DNA of 64,000 nucleotides from Zingiber officinale (lineage: Eukaryota > Streptophyta > Magnoliopsida > Zingiberales > Zingiberaceae). The position numbers were made by a program, and so were the translations under genes. The stretch covers positions 11,418,894 to 11,482,893 of the forward strand of contig NC_056002.1 in the NCBI RefSeq assembly GCF_018446385.1. The letters run 5' to 3'. The notes under the pieces are model-generated. The model had not been told where the DNA came from, did not search any database, and was given only the letters and a program-made list of their open reading frames with translations. Positions 54,538 through 64,000 of this stretch are shown piece by piece (within the stretch, counting starts at the first letter, position 1; every line of letters begins with the position of its first letter).

Positions 54538-57500
54538 TGTAACGACCCAATTTTGCCTATTTCAAGTTCTAAAAGTCCATAAAAATATTTGAAAATACTT
54601 TTAAAATATTCTAGAGATTTTTAGAAATTTTTAGAGTATTTTTACGTAATTTTACGTAATTTTTGAAGGTCGTTTAGTAGGGTTACAAAAAGAAAGAAGT
54701 TTTTAAAAAAAACGTTGAAGGTGAGATTCGAACCCACGACCTCGGGTCGGACTGACCCAAGCAAAACCAGCCCAACCAACCGGTCTACAGTTGTTTTGTG
54801 ATTAAGAAGGGAAGCGAATATATTTAATCAGTAAGGAAAAACGGAAATAAATTGAAACAAAATGGTGTGGCTGGGGATTTGAACCTGTGGCCTTTGGCTT
54901 GGGTCAAAACTCGGCTGACCAGCTGCGCCAGCGGCCACTACTAATTAGATAGGCAGCGACAAATATATAAGCTATAGTTGGAACGTTTAAAATAAATTGG
55001 AAATAAAAGTGCGCGGCTGAGGGTTCGAAGCCGAGGCCTTTGACCCGAGCAAAACCCGCCTGACCAGCTGTGCTGGCGGCAATTGTTAAATAAGGAGAGA
55101 GTGAATAATACTTAAGCAGTAGTTAGATAATAAGAACCCTAGTTATAAGAAGAGAACTTAGGTATTTTCCCGTGACCGAAAATTTCCTCACCCCTCTTCT
55201 CTTCTCGCGACGGCGTCGCGACTTCTGCTCGGGCGAAAGAGGCGACGGGGCTAGGTTTTTTCTCTCCGGCACCGGCGAAGGGCTTTTCCGGCGGGTCCTC
55301 AACCGTGTGTGACCACCATCGTCGAGGAGGATCTGTGGGCGCAAGAAGAAGCCGAAAACTCAAGTTATCCGAACCCTAGAATCCTTCATCTTCTTCGGTT
55401 GTAAGTTAAAGAAGCAAGGTGAGTTGCTTCTCACCTGCAGTAGGAGTAGTTCCGCGATTTTGCCTTCATCATTTCCTTGCCGAGCATGAACAATCCTCCT
55501 TGTGGCATTGATTTAGAGTTTTCACTTGTTGTTTTTGGGTTCTGCCGTGAGGTTAAAAAGGGGTGTGTAGATCTGGTAGTTAGAAGCATACATGCCTATG
55601 CTTCCAGAGGATATGTTCTGGTATTTTTGTTCTATAACGAGAAGCACTGTACTTCACATTCTTTATTGTTCTAGAGTATTAGTTCTTGGGTATTTTAGTT
55701 CTTCGCTGTAGCATATTTGATTAACATGTGTTTTAGTTTCATTAAGGAAATTTTGCTTGCCTTCTTGCTGTTCAGTTGATAGCAATTCATTCTATTAGCA
55801 GTACATTGGTATCCCTTTGGTATCTGCAGCAGGCATGAACAGCCATTTGGGGCTGAGAATGATCCCTTTTGAAGCTTACTGTTAAGTTCTGTTGTGCATA
55901 TTCATGGGCAAGAACAACCACCAATTCATAGCGGTTTAGATCCTTTTTGTGTTGAGTTAGTAAGCATGATATTCTGTTAATTCCATGCAGCGATGGTTTC
56001 CTTTATTTTCTAGATTCCTTTGTTATTAGAATAACATGAGCAAATTTTCAGTTTAACTAGCATTTTAGTTAGATGTTCCTTTGTAATTAACTAGCACGAA
56101 CAGCAATATTGTACATTACAAGTTTGATTTTCTTGCTGGTTTGCTAATCATGAACTAGACAACTTGTATGAAAGTAAGCAGTTTAGGCTTCTTTAAGTTC
56201 CAGCAAGTTAAATCTTTTGTTGTCATGCTAGTATTCAGTTTTAAGATCTTATTTTTGGCCATTTAATGTTAAGCAGGCAGAATTAGATTTTTCTTGCTAC
56301 TACACAAGCATGTTATACTTTTCTAGAAGATTATGAGAAGTAATAAGTAAGAAAAGACCAAGGTCTTAAACCTGATCCTAAATTCTAGCATTTGAGGATT
56401 AGAAGCACGCAAGGTGCTTGAAGAAGTGCCAAGGCATTTTATTTTAGAAGAGCTAAAAGAATAACAAGTATAAGGAAGTAATAGTTAAGAAGAAAAGAAG
56501 TATTTTACTTTTTAAAGGGCATGTACTGGACACAAGGTCCAAGGGATGGGCTCCAAGATGCCCCTAGGCACAAGGCCTAGAAGTTCCTTAGTAGTTTCGG
56601 GATTAGCTACCTCGACTCTTATTAAGGATGCGCGCAAAAAGTTGGTACAATGCCGGGCCCAAAAGAAGTTTATTATTATTTTGAAGTATTAAAGTATAAG
56701 TTTTGAAACAAATGAAACAAGCTTCAAATATGTTTAGAATTAGAAAGTTTAGTTTCTTGTTATTTGAAGCATGCAGTAGTAGTTTTATTTGTTTCTTGCT
56801 ATTAGATTATTCAGCATGTTTAGTTTTATTTGCTTTCAGCATGCTGTTATAGTTTTATTCTTATGAGCATGTTTAGCTTTACATGTTTAGTAGTTTTACA
56901 TGTTTAGTAGCTTTACATGTTTAGTAGCTTTACATGTTTAGTAGCTTTCCATGTTTAGTATGCTTCCCTTATTGGTTTATGAGCATATTTAGCTATACAA
57001 TGATTAGCATTTCAGTTAGCATGATTTTCTTTGCTATATATGAGCATGAGTAATTTTATATGTTAGCATTCAGTTTTAGCATGTTTTTATTTATATACAT
57101 GCATATCGAGTTTTTGTGAGTAGATAGCACTCACTAAGCTTTATGCTTATAGACTGCATTTCCTCCTACTGCAGATAAAGGGAAAGAAAAGATACAGTGA
57201 AGGAAGGCGACAAGGAGATGCAAGAGGAGTGTGTGATGTGTGGACTATGGAGGTCCTTGGGACTTAGCTAAAGAACTCATTTAGTTTAAGAATTTGTTTA
57301 GTTTAATTTCTTATTAAGTTGATAAGAAAATTATATAGTAAGAAGTATGTTTTCGGTTTTTCATTATCTGCATTATTTAAATTATTAAACTGCGTGGTTG
57401 TGGTTAGCTTTCATTTCTTATTAAACTGCGTGGTTGATTGAGATATATTTCCAGCCGCCTGTGGCTGAGTATATTATGCTTGTATTATGGAAAATGGTCA

Positions 57501-57631
57501 CCGGTACAGGGGAGACTCTGCCGAAATTTTTCGGTAGGGTTTTCCTAGAGATTTTTAATAAACCGGTTAAGTAGAGTTAGTAGATAAGTAACGGTCACCC
57601 TTAGAGAGTAGTAAGAAGGGTGGTCGTTACA
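54538..57631 (+). mobile_element. S5: 3.1-kb solo LTR, TSD CTAGC
   Basis: Starts TGTAACGACCC and ends GGTGGTCGTTACA (10-bp terminal inverted repeat TGTAACGACC/GGTCGTTACA), flanked by perfect CTAGC at 54533-54537 and 57632-57636. 5-bp duplication with TG...CA ends favours a long Gypsy (Tekay/Del-like) LTR over a DNA transposon. No ORF of note. Orientation inferred from the TGTAACGACCC start, not proven. Confidence 0.85.
54715..55095 (-). repeat. Three diverged tRNA-like tandem modules in S5
   Basis: Three ~135-bp units, each with a B-box-like element on the minus strand: GGGTTCGAATCTC (near 54730), CAGGTTCAAATCC (near 54880), CGGCTTCGAACCC (near 55025), preceded by a GGTCAG/GCTGG-rich segment. 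They look like repeated tRNA-derived sequences but do not fold as tRNA genes by eye. Confidence 0.6.
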
Positions 57632-57980
57632 CTAGCTTCACTCACTAGGTCTTTCCTTCTGCTTGGCTTCACTCACCGGGTCTTTCACCTGGCTTCACTC
57701 ACCAGGATTTTCCTTTTGCCTAACATCCCAGTTAGGACTTCCTAGTCAAGTATCTGGTCAACCTTGACCTACTTGACTCTTCTTCAACCAACCTAATCAG
57801 ACCCTGATCAGAGGGGAATTGCACCAAACAATCTCCCTAAATGAACAGCTGCACCTGCACTTGTCCATATCATCGAAGTCTTGTATTGTCGAACATCGAA
57901 ACTCAAATCAAGACTCAAGCTTGGTCAACCAGGTCAACCTTGACCTGCAGGATATTGCACCAATAATCTCCCCCTTTTTA

Positions 57981-60254
57981 ATGTTTGACAATACCACATT
58001 TAAGTTAGGCTAATTCCCATAGCCTCAACTTCCTTCATGCCACTAGGTAATGAAGGCGTAAGTTAAACCCTACATTCTCCCACTAAGAAGGCAACCTCCC
58101 TCTTAGATAATGAAGGTCTAACTTAAACCCTACATTCTCCCCCTATTGACACACATCAACAAATTCACTTGTTGAAAACTCTCCCCTTTAAGACTCTCCC
58201 CCTGAAGAGTTGTTCATCGTTATTCACAACTTCACTCATTGTGATCAACACGATGATGAAGGTCATATACCCTTCATTATCATCAATGCTCGCCCTTGAG
58301 CATTAACAAAGTCCAATAACCCAAATGAAGGTCTCATACCCTTCATTTGTATCGAATGTTCATCCATGAGCATATACCAACTTGAACCACTTGAACAATG
58401 AGGATATCCACTCCCCATTAAAGTTCAAACGCTCAACCTTGAGCATGTTCTTAAAAGAAGGTTAACCACCTTCCAAGGTTCATGAAAAATAGTTTTCATG
58501 TCCTTAAATAGTACCTCCCCCTAAAGACATGGTCGTGAACTTCTATCATTGCACCAACAATGACTTGGAATCCCTAAACCTTTAGGAAACCCAAATTTAG
58601 AAGTTTGAGGTCTATAAATTCAATAATGAAACCAAACCTCAACCTAAACTTCAATTTAGTCTTTCTCAACTAATCTATCCTTGTTTTCAACATGAAAACA
58701 CTCTTTTTATGTATACAAATGTATTTTGAGGGGTTAGGAATGGTTTCCTAGACTAAACAATGTTCGGAATGTTGAAATCAGGCTTCCCCAGCCAAAATCA
58801 GCTTCCTCAATCGATTGGAGTTGGGTCCCAATCGATTGAACCAGCTTGAATCGATTCACTGATCGATTCAGGAGGGCTGGATCGATCGATGGATCGATCT
58901 AGGAAGCTTCTGTTCATGAGAAGCTTGCTCTCAATCGATCGCCCGATCGACTGAGACCCTTCAATCGATCGGGTGATCGATTGAGGTCTGATAGTTGCTG
59001 AAATTTCATTTCAATCAACTTCAGAAATCCCTAGAAAATTCTACAAAATTCTAAAAATCATAAAAATTCGTGTAAACATTATTTAGGGTATACTTTATCA
59101 TGGAAAAATAGTTTTATATGAAAATACATCATATTTTCAAAGATTAACATAAACTAGAAAACTTGCAAAAACTTTAGTGTTTTCTTCTAGTTTGTGATGG
59201 TGAGTACTATCAAAAGATAGCCTTCACCAAGGTTTTCCAAAAGCATTTTAAAATGATTTTCAAAAACAATCTCCCACCATGTTCATTGGGCTTAATGCAC
59301 ATGACTTGTACATTAGTTTTCCCAATGATGGGAAAACACATAACTATGTGTTTTGATAAACTTAAAACTCAAAGAAATGCACTAAACCAGCATGTTGAGT
59401 TTTGTTCATCATCCTAACATCTCACTTGTATCTACTGTGTACAAAACACATACAAGTCATCTTATAGGTATTTATGAGATGTAAAATTTGGTTTTGCCCT
59501 AATCTAGGGATCATGCATATCTATCTAGGTATTTTGTAGATATTGAACATCCACCTAGGATGTCACTTGTTGATACTACCTGTTGATAAATGTCATTTGT
59601 CCTTAATTTTAAGGAAATAAACATAATGCATGATAATGTTATAGTATACATCAAAAAGAAATAATCTTCAAAAGAAAATTTCCTATAACTACATGATGTA
59701 TGTATGTCATGACATGATATTTTTGTGTTTTTCATAATAAGGCATGAATGCAAAATACAAAACTAAATATGATGTCATGGCATATAATGGGCAAACAATC
59801 ATGGCAAGGTTTAGCATAAATAAAATACCTAGATTACCTATCTAAGTGTCCTTAAACCTTAGCTAAGTTAAAAATTAAACCTAGATTGTCCTCTAAACGC
59901 TCCAAGAAAATGCCAAAACCTAAATTGGCATTTCTAGTTCTCTTGATTGACTTATGCCAATTGAAATTAAACTTATTCCTCAAGTGTTGGCATATTTCGT
60001 TCTTCCACAAGAGTAACACTAAGAAAATACCAAAATCTCAACTTAGTATTTTCTTATGTTTTCCCAATATGTGACATTTTAAAATAAAATCAATACTTCT
60101 CAAATTTGGCACTTTTTACTCTTTCAAAGAGTAAATGATAAATCTATTTCATTTTCAAAGGTTAATAATAACCTTGAAAATACTCCTTGAGTGTCAATTT
60201 CTTCAAAGTTGGGTTAACTACTCTTCTTCTTAGAGTTGACACTCTCTAACCCAT
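57981..60254 (-). other. Element C non-coding 3' interior
   Basis: Parallel to 10555-12763 of A, including the small ATCGATC palindrome cluster at 58797-58985. No pol motifs. Confidence 0.75.
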
Positions 60255-61163
60255 CTATGGGGTAGAGAAAATGCTCCTAGGAACCCAAAACCTATTGGTG
60301 CTCCTTGAATGCTCTAGGTATTCACTAGGGATAACTTCCCTAGATACCTTCCTAGTGACTTTGTTTGGCTTCTTAGAAGCCTTGGTCACCTTTTCTAGGT
60401 CAACCCAAGGGATTTCTTCCCTTGTGACATTCTTAGTGACTTTCTTTGACTTCTTAGAAGTCTTAGTCACATTTGTTGTTGCAAGGATACTTCTAGGGAT
60501 AACTTCCCTTGTATCCTTGGCTTGACCTCTAGACTTAGGGTTGGTTCCATAGCTATATGGAACCCTATGGTAAGACATTTCATCCTTCTTAGCCTTAGGT
60601 TTGTATCCCAAACTTCTATGACCATTGGATGACTCTTGTTGTACTCCTAGACCTAGGTTTTACTCATTTTGCCCTTTTAGGATATTTTCCATCCTTTTCA
60701 GGGTCTTTTCCATTTTATCAAGTCTTGACCTCAAGACTTGATTTTCTTTTCATAAGTCCTTAGTTTTTGATTTATTACTAAGTCCATGAGCATTTTTATT
60801 TTTAGGCTTATAACTATGGTCCTTAGAGTTCTTGCCTAAAATTCCATTTACCTTCCTAACCCTAGGTGTGGTAGTTTTAGCATGAAAAGCTACATGATTT
60901 TCCTTAACTTAATCATGCCTCCTATTTTCATGGTAAATAGCATTGAAATGATATAAGTTAGAACTAGCATGCTTTTTACCATAATTTAAAGGGGTAGGCT
61001 CAATAAAAGTTACCTTCCTTTTTACCTTGGAGGCTCCCCCTTGAGTTGAGCTTCCTCCTTGAGCCTTGACCACCTTCTTCCCCTTGGGACATTGATTCCG
61101 GTAATGTCCCTTTTGATTGCACAAAAGCACACAATGTGCTCCTTGCTCCTTTCTGTTCCGGGG
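60255..61163 (-). pseudogene. Element C gag, 3' part
   Basis: Ends WVPRSIFSTP at 60255 like A. A zinc knuckle LCNQKGHYRNQCPKGKK lies near 61080-61135, with a one-base deletion that breaks its first Cys spacing. VKRKVTFIEPTPLNYGKK follows. Stops and shifts between 60610 and 60910 break the frame. D is inserted just upstream of the knuckle. Confidence 0.85.
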
Positions 61164-63754
61164 TGTTGGAGTGTATACTAAAAGCCTAGCTTTTGTATAA
61201 ACATTTATAAGAATCACATTGGTCAAGTGTCTACATTTATATATACCAAATGTAAATGTTCAATTAATTTATATTGTAGATAACATAGTGTGTGGTGTCA
61301 CACACAGAAGATCGTGTTATCGGTTCTTTATAAATTATAGACAGTAGCTCACGACTAAGATGGAAAAGAACAAACCATTGGAATAGTCATAGTATAATTA
61401 GGTATTAGTTTATCTTGACTAATAGATTACACTAGTACACTCTAAGTGTATTAAGTAGGACCATTTAAGGTAAGTTCTTTTTATACTGATTTAATAAAAG
61501 AACTAGACCTTAGTTATTATGGAAGTGTATGCTCTTAATCCTAATATAATAACAAGCACATATATTTAATATTTATTTCTTTGACTTATCAAAGGGTGAG
61601 ATTTAGCTCGATAAATCAAAATGCCCGATAAGTTGGGAAATGATGTTCTTATAGTGTGACTTGTTGATTATAGAAGGAAACTGTGTCCTAGTAATCTAGG
61701 TTGATAATGTCCCCAAGAGGAGCTCATAATGATTGTCATGTTAAACCCTGCAGGTGGACTTAGTCCGACATGACGATAAGGTTGAGTGGTACTACTCTTG
61801 GACTAAGATATTAATTAAGTGAGTTGTCAGTAACTCATTTAATTAGTGGACATTCGATATCTTAAACATAGTGAGACTAACACACTCATAATAAGAAGGA
61901 ACACAAAATGTAATTTGGGATTGGTGCAGTAGTTCAATAATAGTTCTTTAGTGGAATGAATTATTATTGATGAAATTAAGTTATGTGTTCGGGGTGAACA
62001 CGAGATGTTAATTTCATCGGGAGACCAAAACCAATTCCTCCTCTCGGTCCCTATCGTAGCCTCTTGTATATAGAGATTTATACCCACCACATATCCACCT
62101 TCTTACCCAACTAATAGGGGTCAGCCAAGTCAAGCTTGAAGCTCAAGCTTAGGGCCGGCCAAGCCTAAAGGTTGAGCCTTAAGGTGGTCGGCCAATAGCT
62201 TGAAGCCCAAGCTTAGGTGATCGGCCACATCATATTAAAAAGGGATTTTTGTTAAAATTATTTCTTATGTGGATATCATGGTTTTAAAAGAGAGTTTAAA
62301 ATTTAAATCTTTCCTTTTATAGCTTTCTACAAAAGATTAAGAAAAAATTTGAAATCTTTCCTTATTTGTAAATTGAAAGGTAGATTTTAATTTTGAGAAA
62401 ACTTTCCTTAAAAGAGAGTTTAAAAATTAAATATTCTCTTTTATAAGTTTCTACAAAAGATTAAGAAAAGATTTGATATCTTTCCTTATTTGTAGATTAA
62501 AAGAAATTTTAATTTTTTAGAGATAACTTTCTTTTTATCCACATATTTAAAGAAAGATTTTAATTTATAAAATTTCCTTTTTATAAACCACCATGAAGGG
62601 AAAAATTATTGGAGACATTTTTTATAAATTTCCGGAAACAAATTAGGAAGTTTTAATTTTTGTTTTAATTAAAACTCTCGTTCTTTTGGGGAAATAAGTG
62701 GCCGACCATGTATATTGAGAAGAGAAAATTATTTTTAATTAAATAAATTTTTCTTTTCATGGCAAAAGAATTAAGGAAGTTTTAATTTAAATTTCCTTAT
62801 TTGCCAAGACCAAGGATTATAAAAGAGGGGGTAGAGGTGCCTTCATGGGTGAACGACTCTATTTTTTCTTCCTCTCTTTTCCTCCTTGGTGTGGTCGGCC
62901 CTAGGGTCTCCTCTTCTCTTTCTTTTCTCTTTCTACTTTGTGGCCGGCGGCATCAACTTAAGGGAAGTCCATGGTGGCCGGTTCTAGCTAGGAGAAGAAG
63001 GAGAGAAAGAAGACTTTATTTCTAGCATTCCTTGGAGCTTGGTGGTGGTGGCCGGACCTTTACTTCTCATGGAGAATTAATGGTGGTCGAATCTAGCTTG
63101 GAGAAGAAGGAGCTTGATGGTTCTCGTCTCAAAAGATCGTTGCTCACACAACATCCGAGATAAGAAGAGGAATACAGTAGAAGATCAAGAGGTTATTTTG
63201 CTTACAAAGAAATGTATAACTAGTAATTGTTTTCCGCATCATACTAGTTTTCTTTGTATAGTTATTTATGGAAATACCAAACACAAGAGGCATATGATTC
63301 TAGAGTTTTCGAAATAGTTTTTTATTCGAGTTTGTGTTTTCTTCTTTTTCGAATTTTTGATTCGATTGTTCTTTTTGGTTAACCTAGAGTTATTTAAGGA
63401 AATAAATATTAGCTTTCCTTAAAAGGCTTTGCCTAGGCGGTGGTGGTTGCTCCCATATCCAAGAAGGCCATGTGCCTCGCCATGTAGTCCTGGAAGTCGA
63501 TTTTGGAAATTAATATTTATGGAATTAATAACTTAGGTAGATTTGAATCAATAGTGTTAAGTTCTGCTTGCGATTCAAATCTAAACCATTAAGAACAGAT
63601 AAGTTAAATTTTGAATCAATGATGTTAAGTTCCATCTGTGATTCCTAATTTAACTTCTAAAGAACACAATAGGTTATTTAAGGAAAGGTTCGACACTTGT
63701 ACAAAAAATTTTTGTACAGTGGAACTGGTACAATTTTCTTAGGACTAACCAACA
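61164..63754 (+). repeat. D 5' LTR
   Basis: 2591 bp, TGTTGGAGTGTATAC at the start, CTAACCAACA at the end. TATA-like GATTATAAAAG at 62815-62825. Open frames in it (for example 62801-63025) are LTR sequence. It lacks the paired-palindrome block seen in the other families. Confidence 0.88.
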
Positions 63755-63756
63755 AT

Positions 63757-63768
63757 TGGTATCAGAGC
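63757..63768 (+). promoter_or_regulatory. Primer binding site of element D
   Basis: TGGTATCAGAGC, initiator tRNA-Met type, two bases after the LTR end. Confidence 0.95.
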
Positions 63769-64000
63769 TAAGGTTTGCCTCTGTGTGTTTGGTTTTCAAA
63801 TTAGGTTATGCACATGTCATATATAATTTAGGCAGGATAATAGTAGGATGTGCTAACTTTGTGGTTGCAGGCTCTAACTATTATGACATATTTTTATTGT
63901 GTGTAATTGGACCCTTGGACATGTCAAGGGCATTTAATTGTGTGTGCATGATTGTAAAATTAAATACAGCAGGAGTTGTATTAGTTATTAGGATTTTACA

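Larger units (their letters stand above)
53095..57965 (-). repeat. C 3' LTR, split by S5
   Basis: TGTTGGGACCGA...GCACCAATA. Without S5 it is about 1.77 kb. Palindromes at 53617-53950, hairpin array at 53990-54535 continuing at 57637-57780. The co-varying stems are preserved in this diverged copy. Confidence 0.9.
53095..61163 (-). mobile_element. Element C: SIRE-like gag-only element, visible part
   Basis: Same family and orientation as A. 3' LTR 53095-57965 (split by S5), PPT AAAAAGGGGGAGATT on the minus strand at about 57966-57980, non-coding interior, then gag from 60255. It is cut at 61163 by Copia element D; the 5' half would be beyond the window. Confidence 0.88.
61164..64000 (+). mobile_element. 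Element D: Copia element, 5' end
   Basis: 5' LTR 61164-63754, PBS 63757-63768, then 230 bp of leader to the window end. No gag start is reached. Inserted in the gag of C; the left flank CGGGG (61159-61163) is the expected target duplication, to be matched outside the window. Confidence 0.88.

Noticed and set aside
54720-55080. Candidate tRNA genes (B-box-like TTCGAA)
   Set aside because: No plausible cloverleaf or anticodon arm; the units are diverged tandem repeats within an LTR.
55123-55363. Short minus-strand frames with Arg/Pro-rich sequence
   Set aside because: Inside solo LTR S5, overlapping in two frames, no recognisable domain.
54538-57631. DNA transposon with TIR TGTAACGACC
   Set aside because: TG...CA ends with a 5-bp duplication and no transposase fit a solo LTR better; kept as S5.

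Overview
This is plant nuclear DNA from a repeat-dense angiosperm genome, probably a monocot. An Au-type SINE, CHG-type decay of retrotransposons, SIRE-like Copia LTRs and Tat-lineage Gypsy elements with an antisense ORF all fit this. The ATCGATC-rich LTRs remind me of ginger-family genomes, but that is an impression, not evidence. There is no intact host gene, rRNA, tRNA, CRISPR array or bacterial-type gene; almost everything is transposable element, and most of it is nested.

Left and centre (about 1.9-47.9 kb): one ancient Tat/Gypsy element (called T1, plus strand) has been broken into pieces by later insertions. Its protease lies at 1905-2072 and 3804-4100, RT to integrase at 4101-6920, an 88-bp tandem array at 7021-7980, and its antisense extra ORF (aORF) in fragments at 8372-8511, 33595-35413 and 47682-47910. 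T1 is interrupted by S1 (solo LTR, 2073-3798, target duplication TAGAT), by B (a non-coding LTR element, 8512-33589, AGGTG/AAGTG) and by T2 (a second, nearly full-length Tat element on the minus strand, 35419-47676, CCGAC). B's 5' LTR is itself split by A (gag-only SIRE-like element, 8906-19154, AGGTA). The gag of A is split by solo LTR S2 (13966-16758, GAGAC), and S2 is split by solo LTR S3 (15354-16503, TTACT). T1>B>A>S2>S3 is five levels deep. T2 carries solo LTR S4 (45144-46742, AGACA).

The interior of B holds a 10.6-kb mosaic (20382-30981): a duplicated host-gene fragment with a Tourist-like MITE, a decayed hAT transposase gene, short repeats, a CACTA element carrying a kinesin-14 fragment, an Au-like SINE and a chain of fold-back elements.

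Right (48.2-64 kb): a SINE with a 15-bp target duplication, a second copy of the gene fragment plus hAT (48413-51774), a second hAT (from 51775), another SIRE-like gag-only element C (from 53095) whose LTR contains a 3.1-kb solo LTR S5 (54538-57631, CTAGC), and a Copia element D (from 61164) that runs off the window.

The least explained signal is in the LTRs. Several unrelated LTR families carry arrays of short hairpins whose stems co-vary while the loops stay constant, and a cluster of perfect palindromes ending just upstream of the TATA box.
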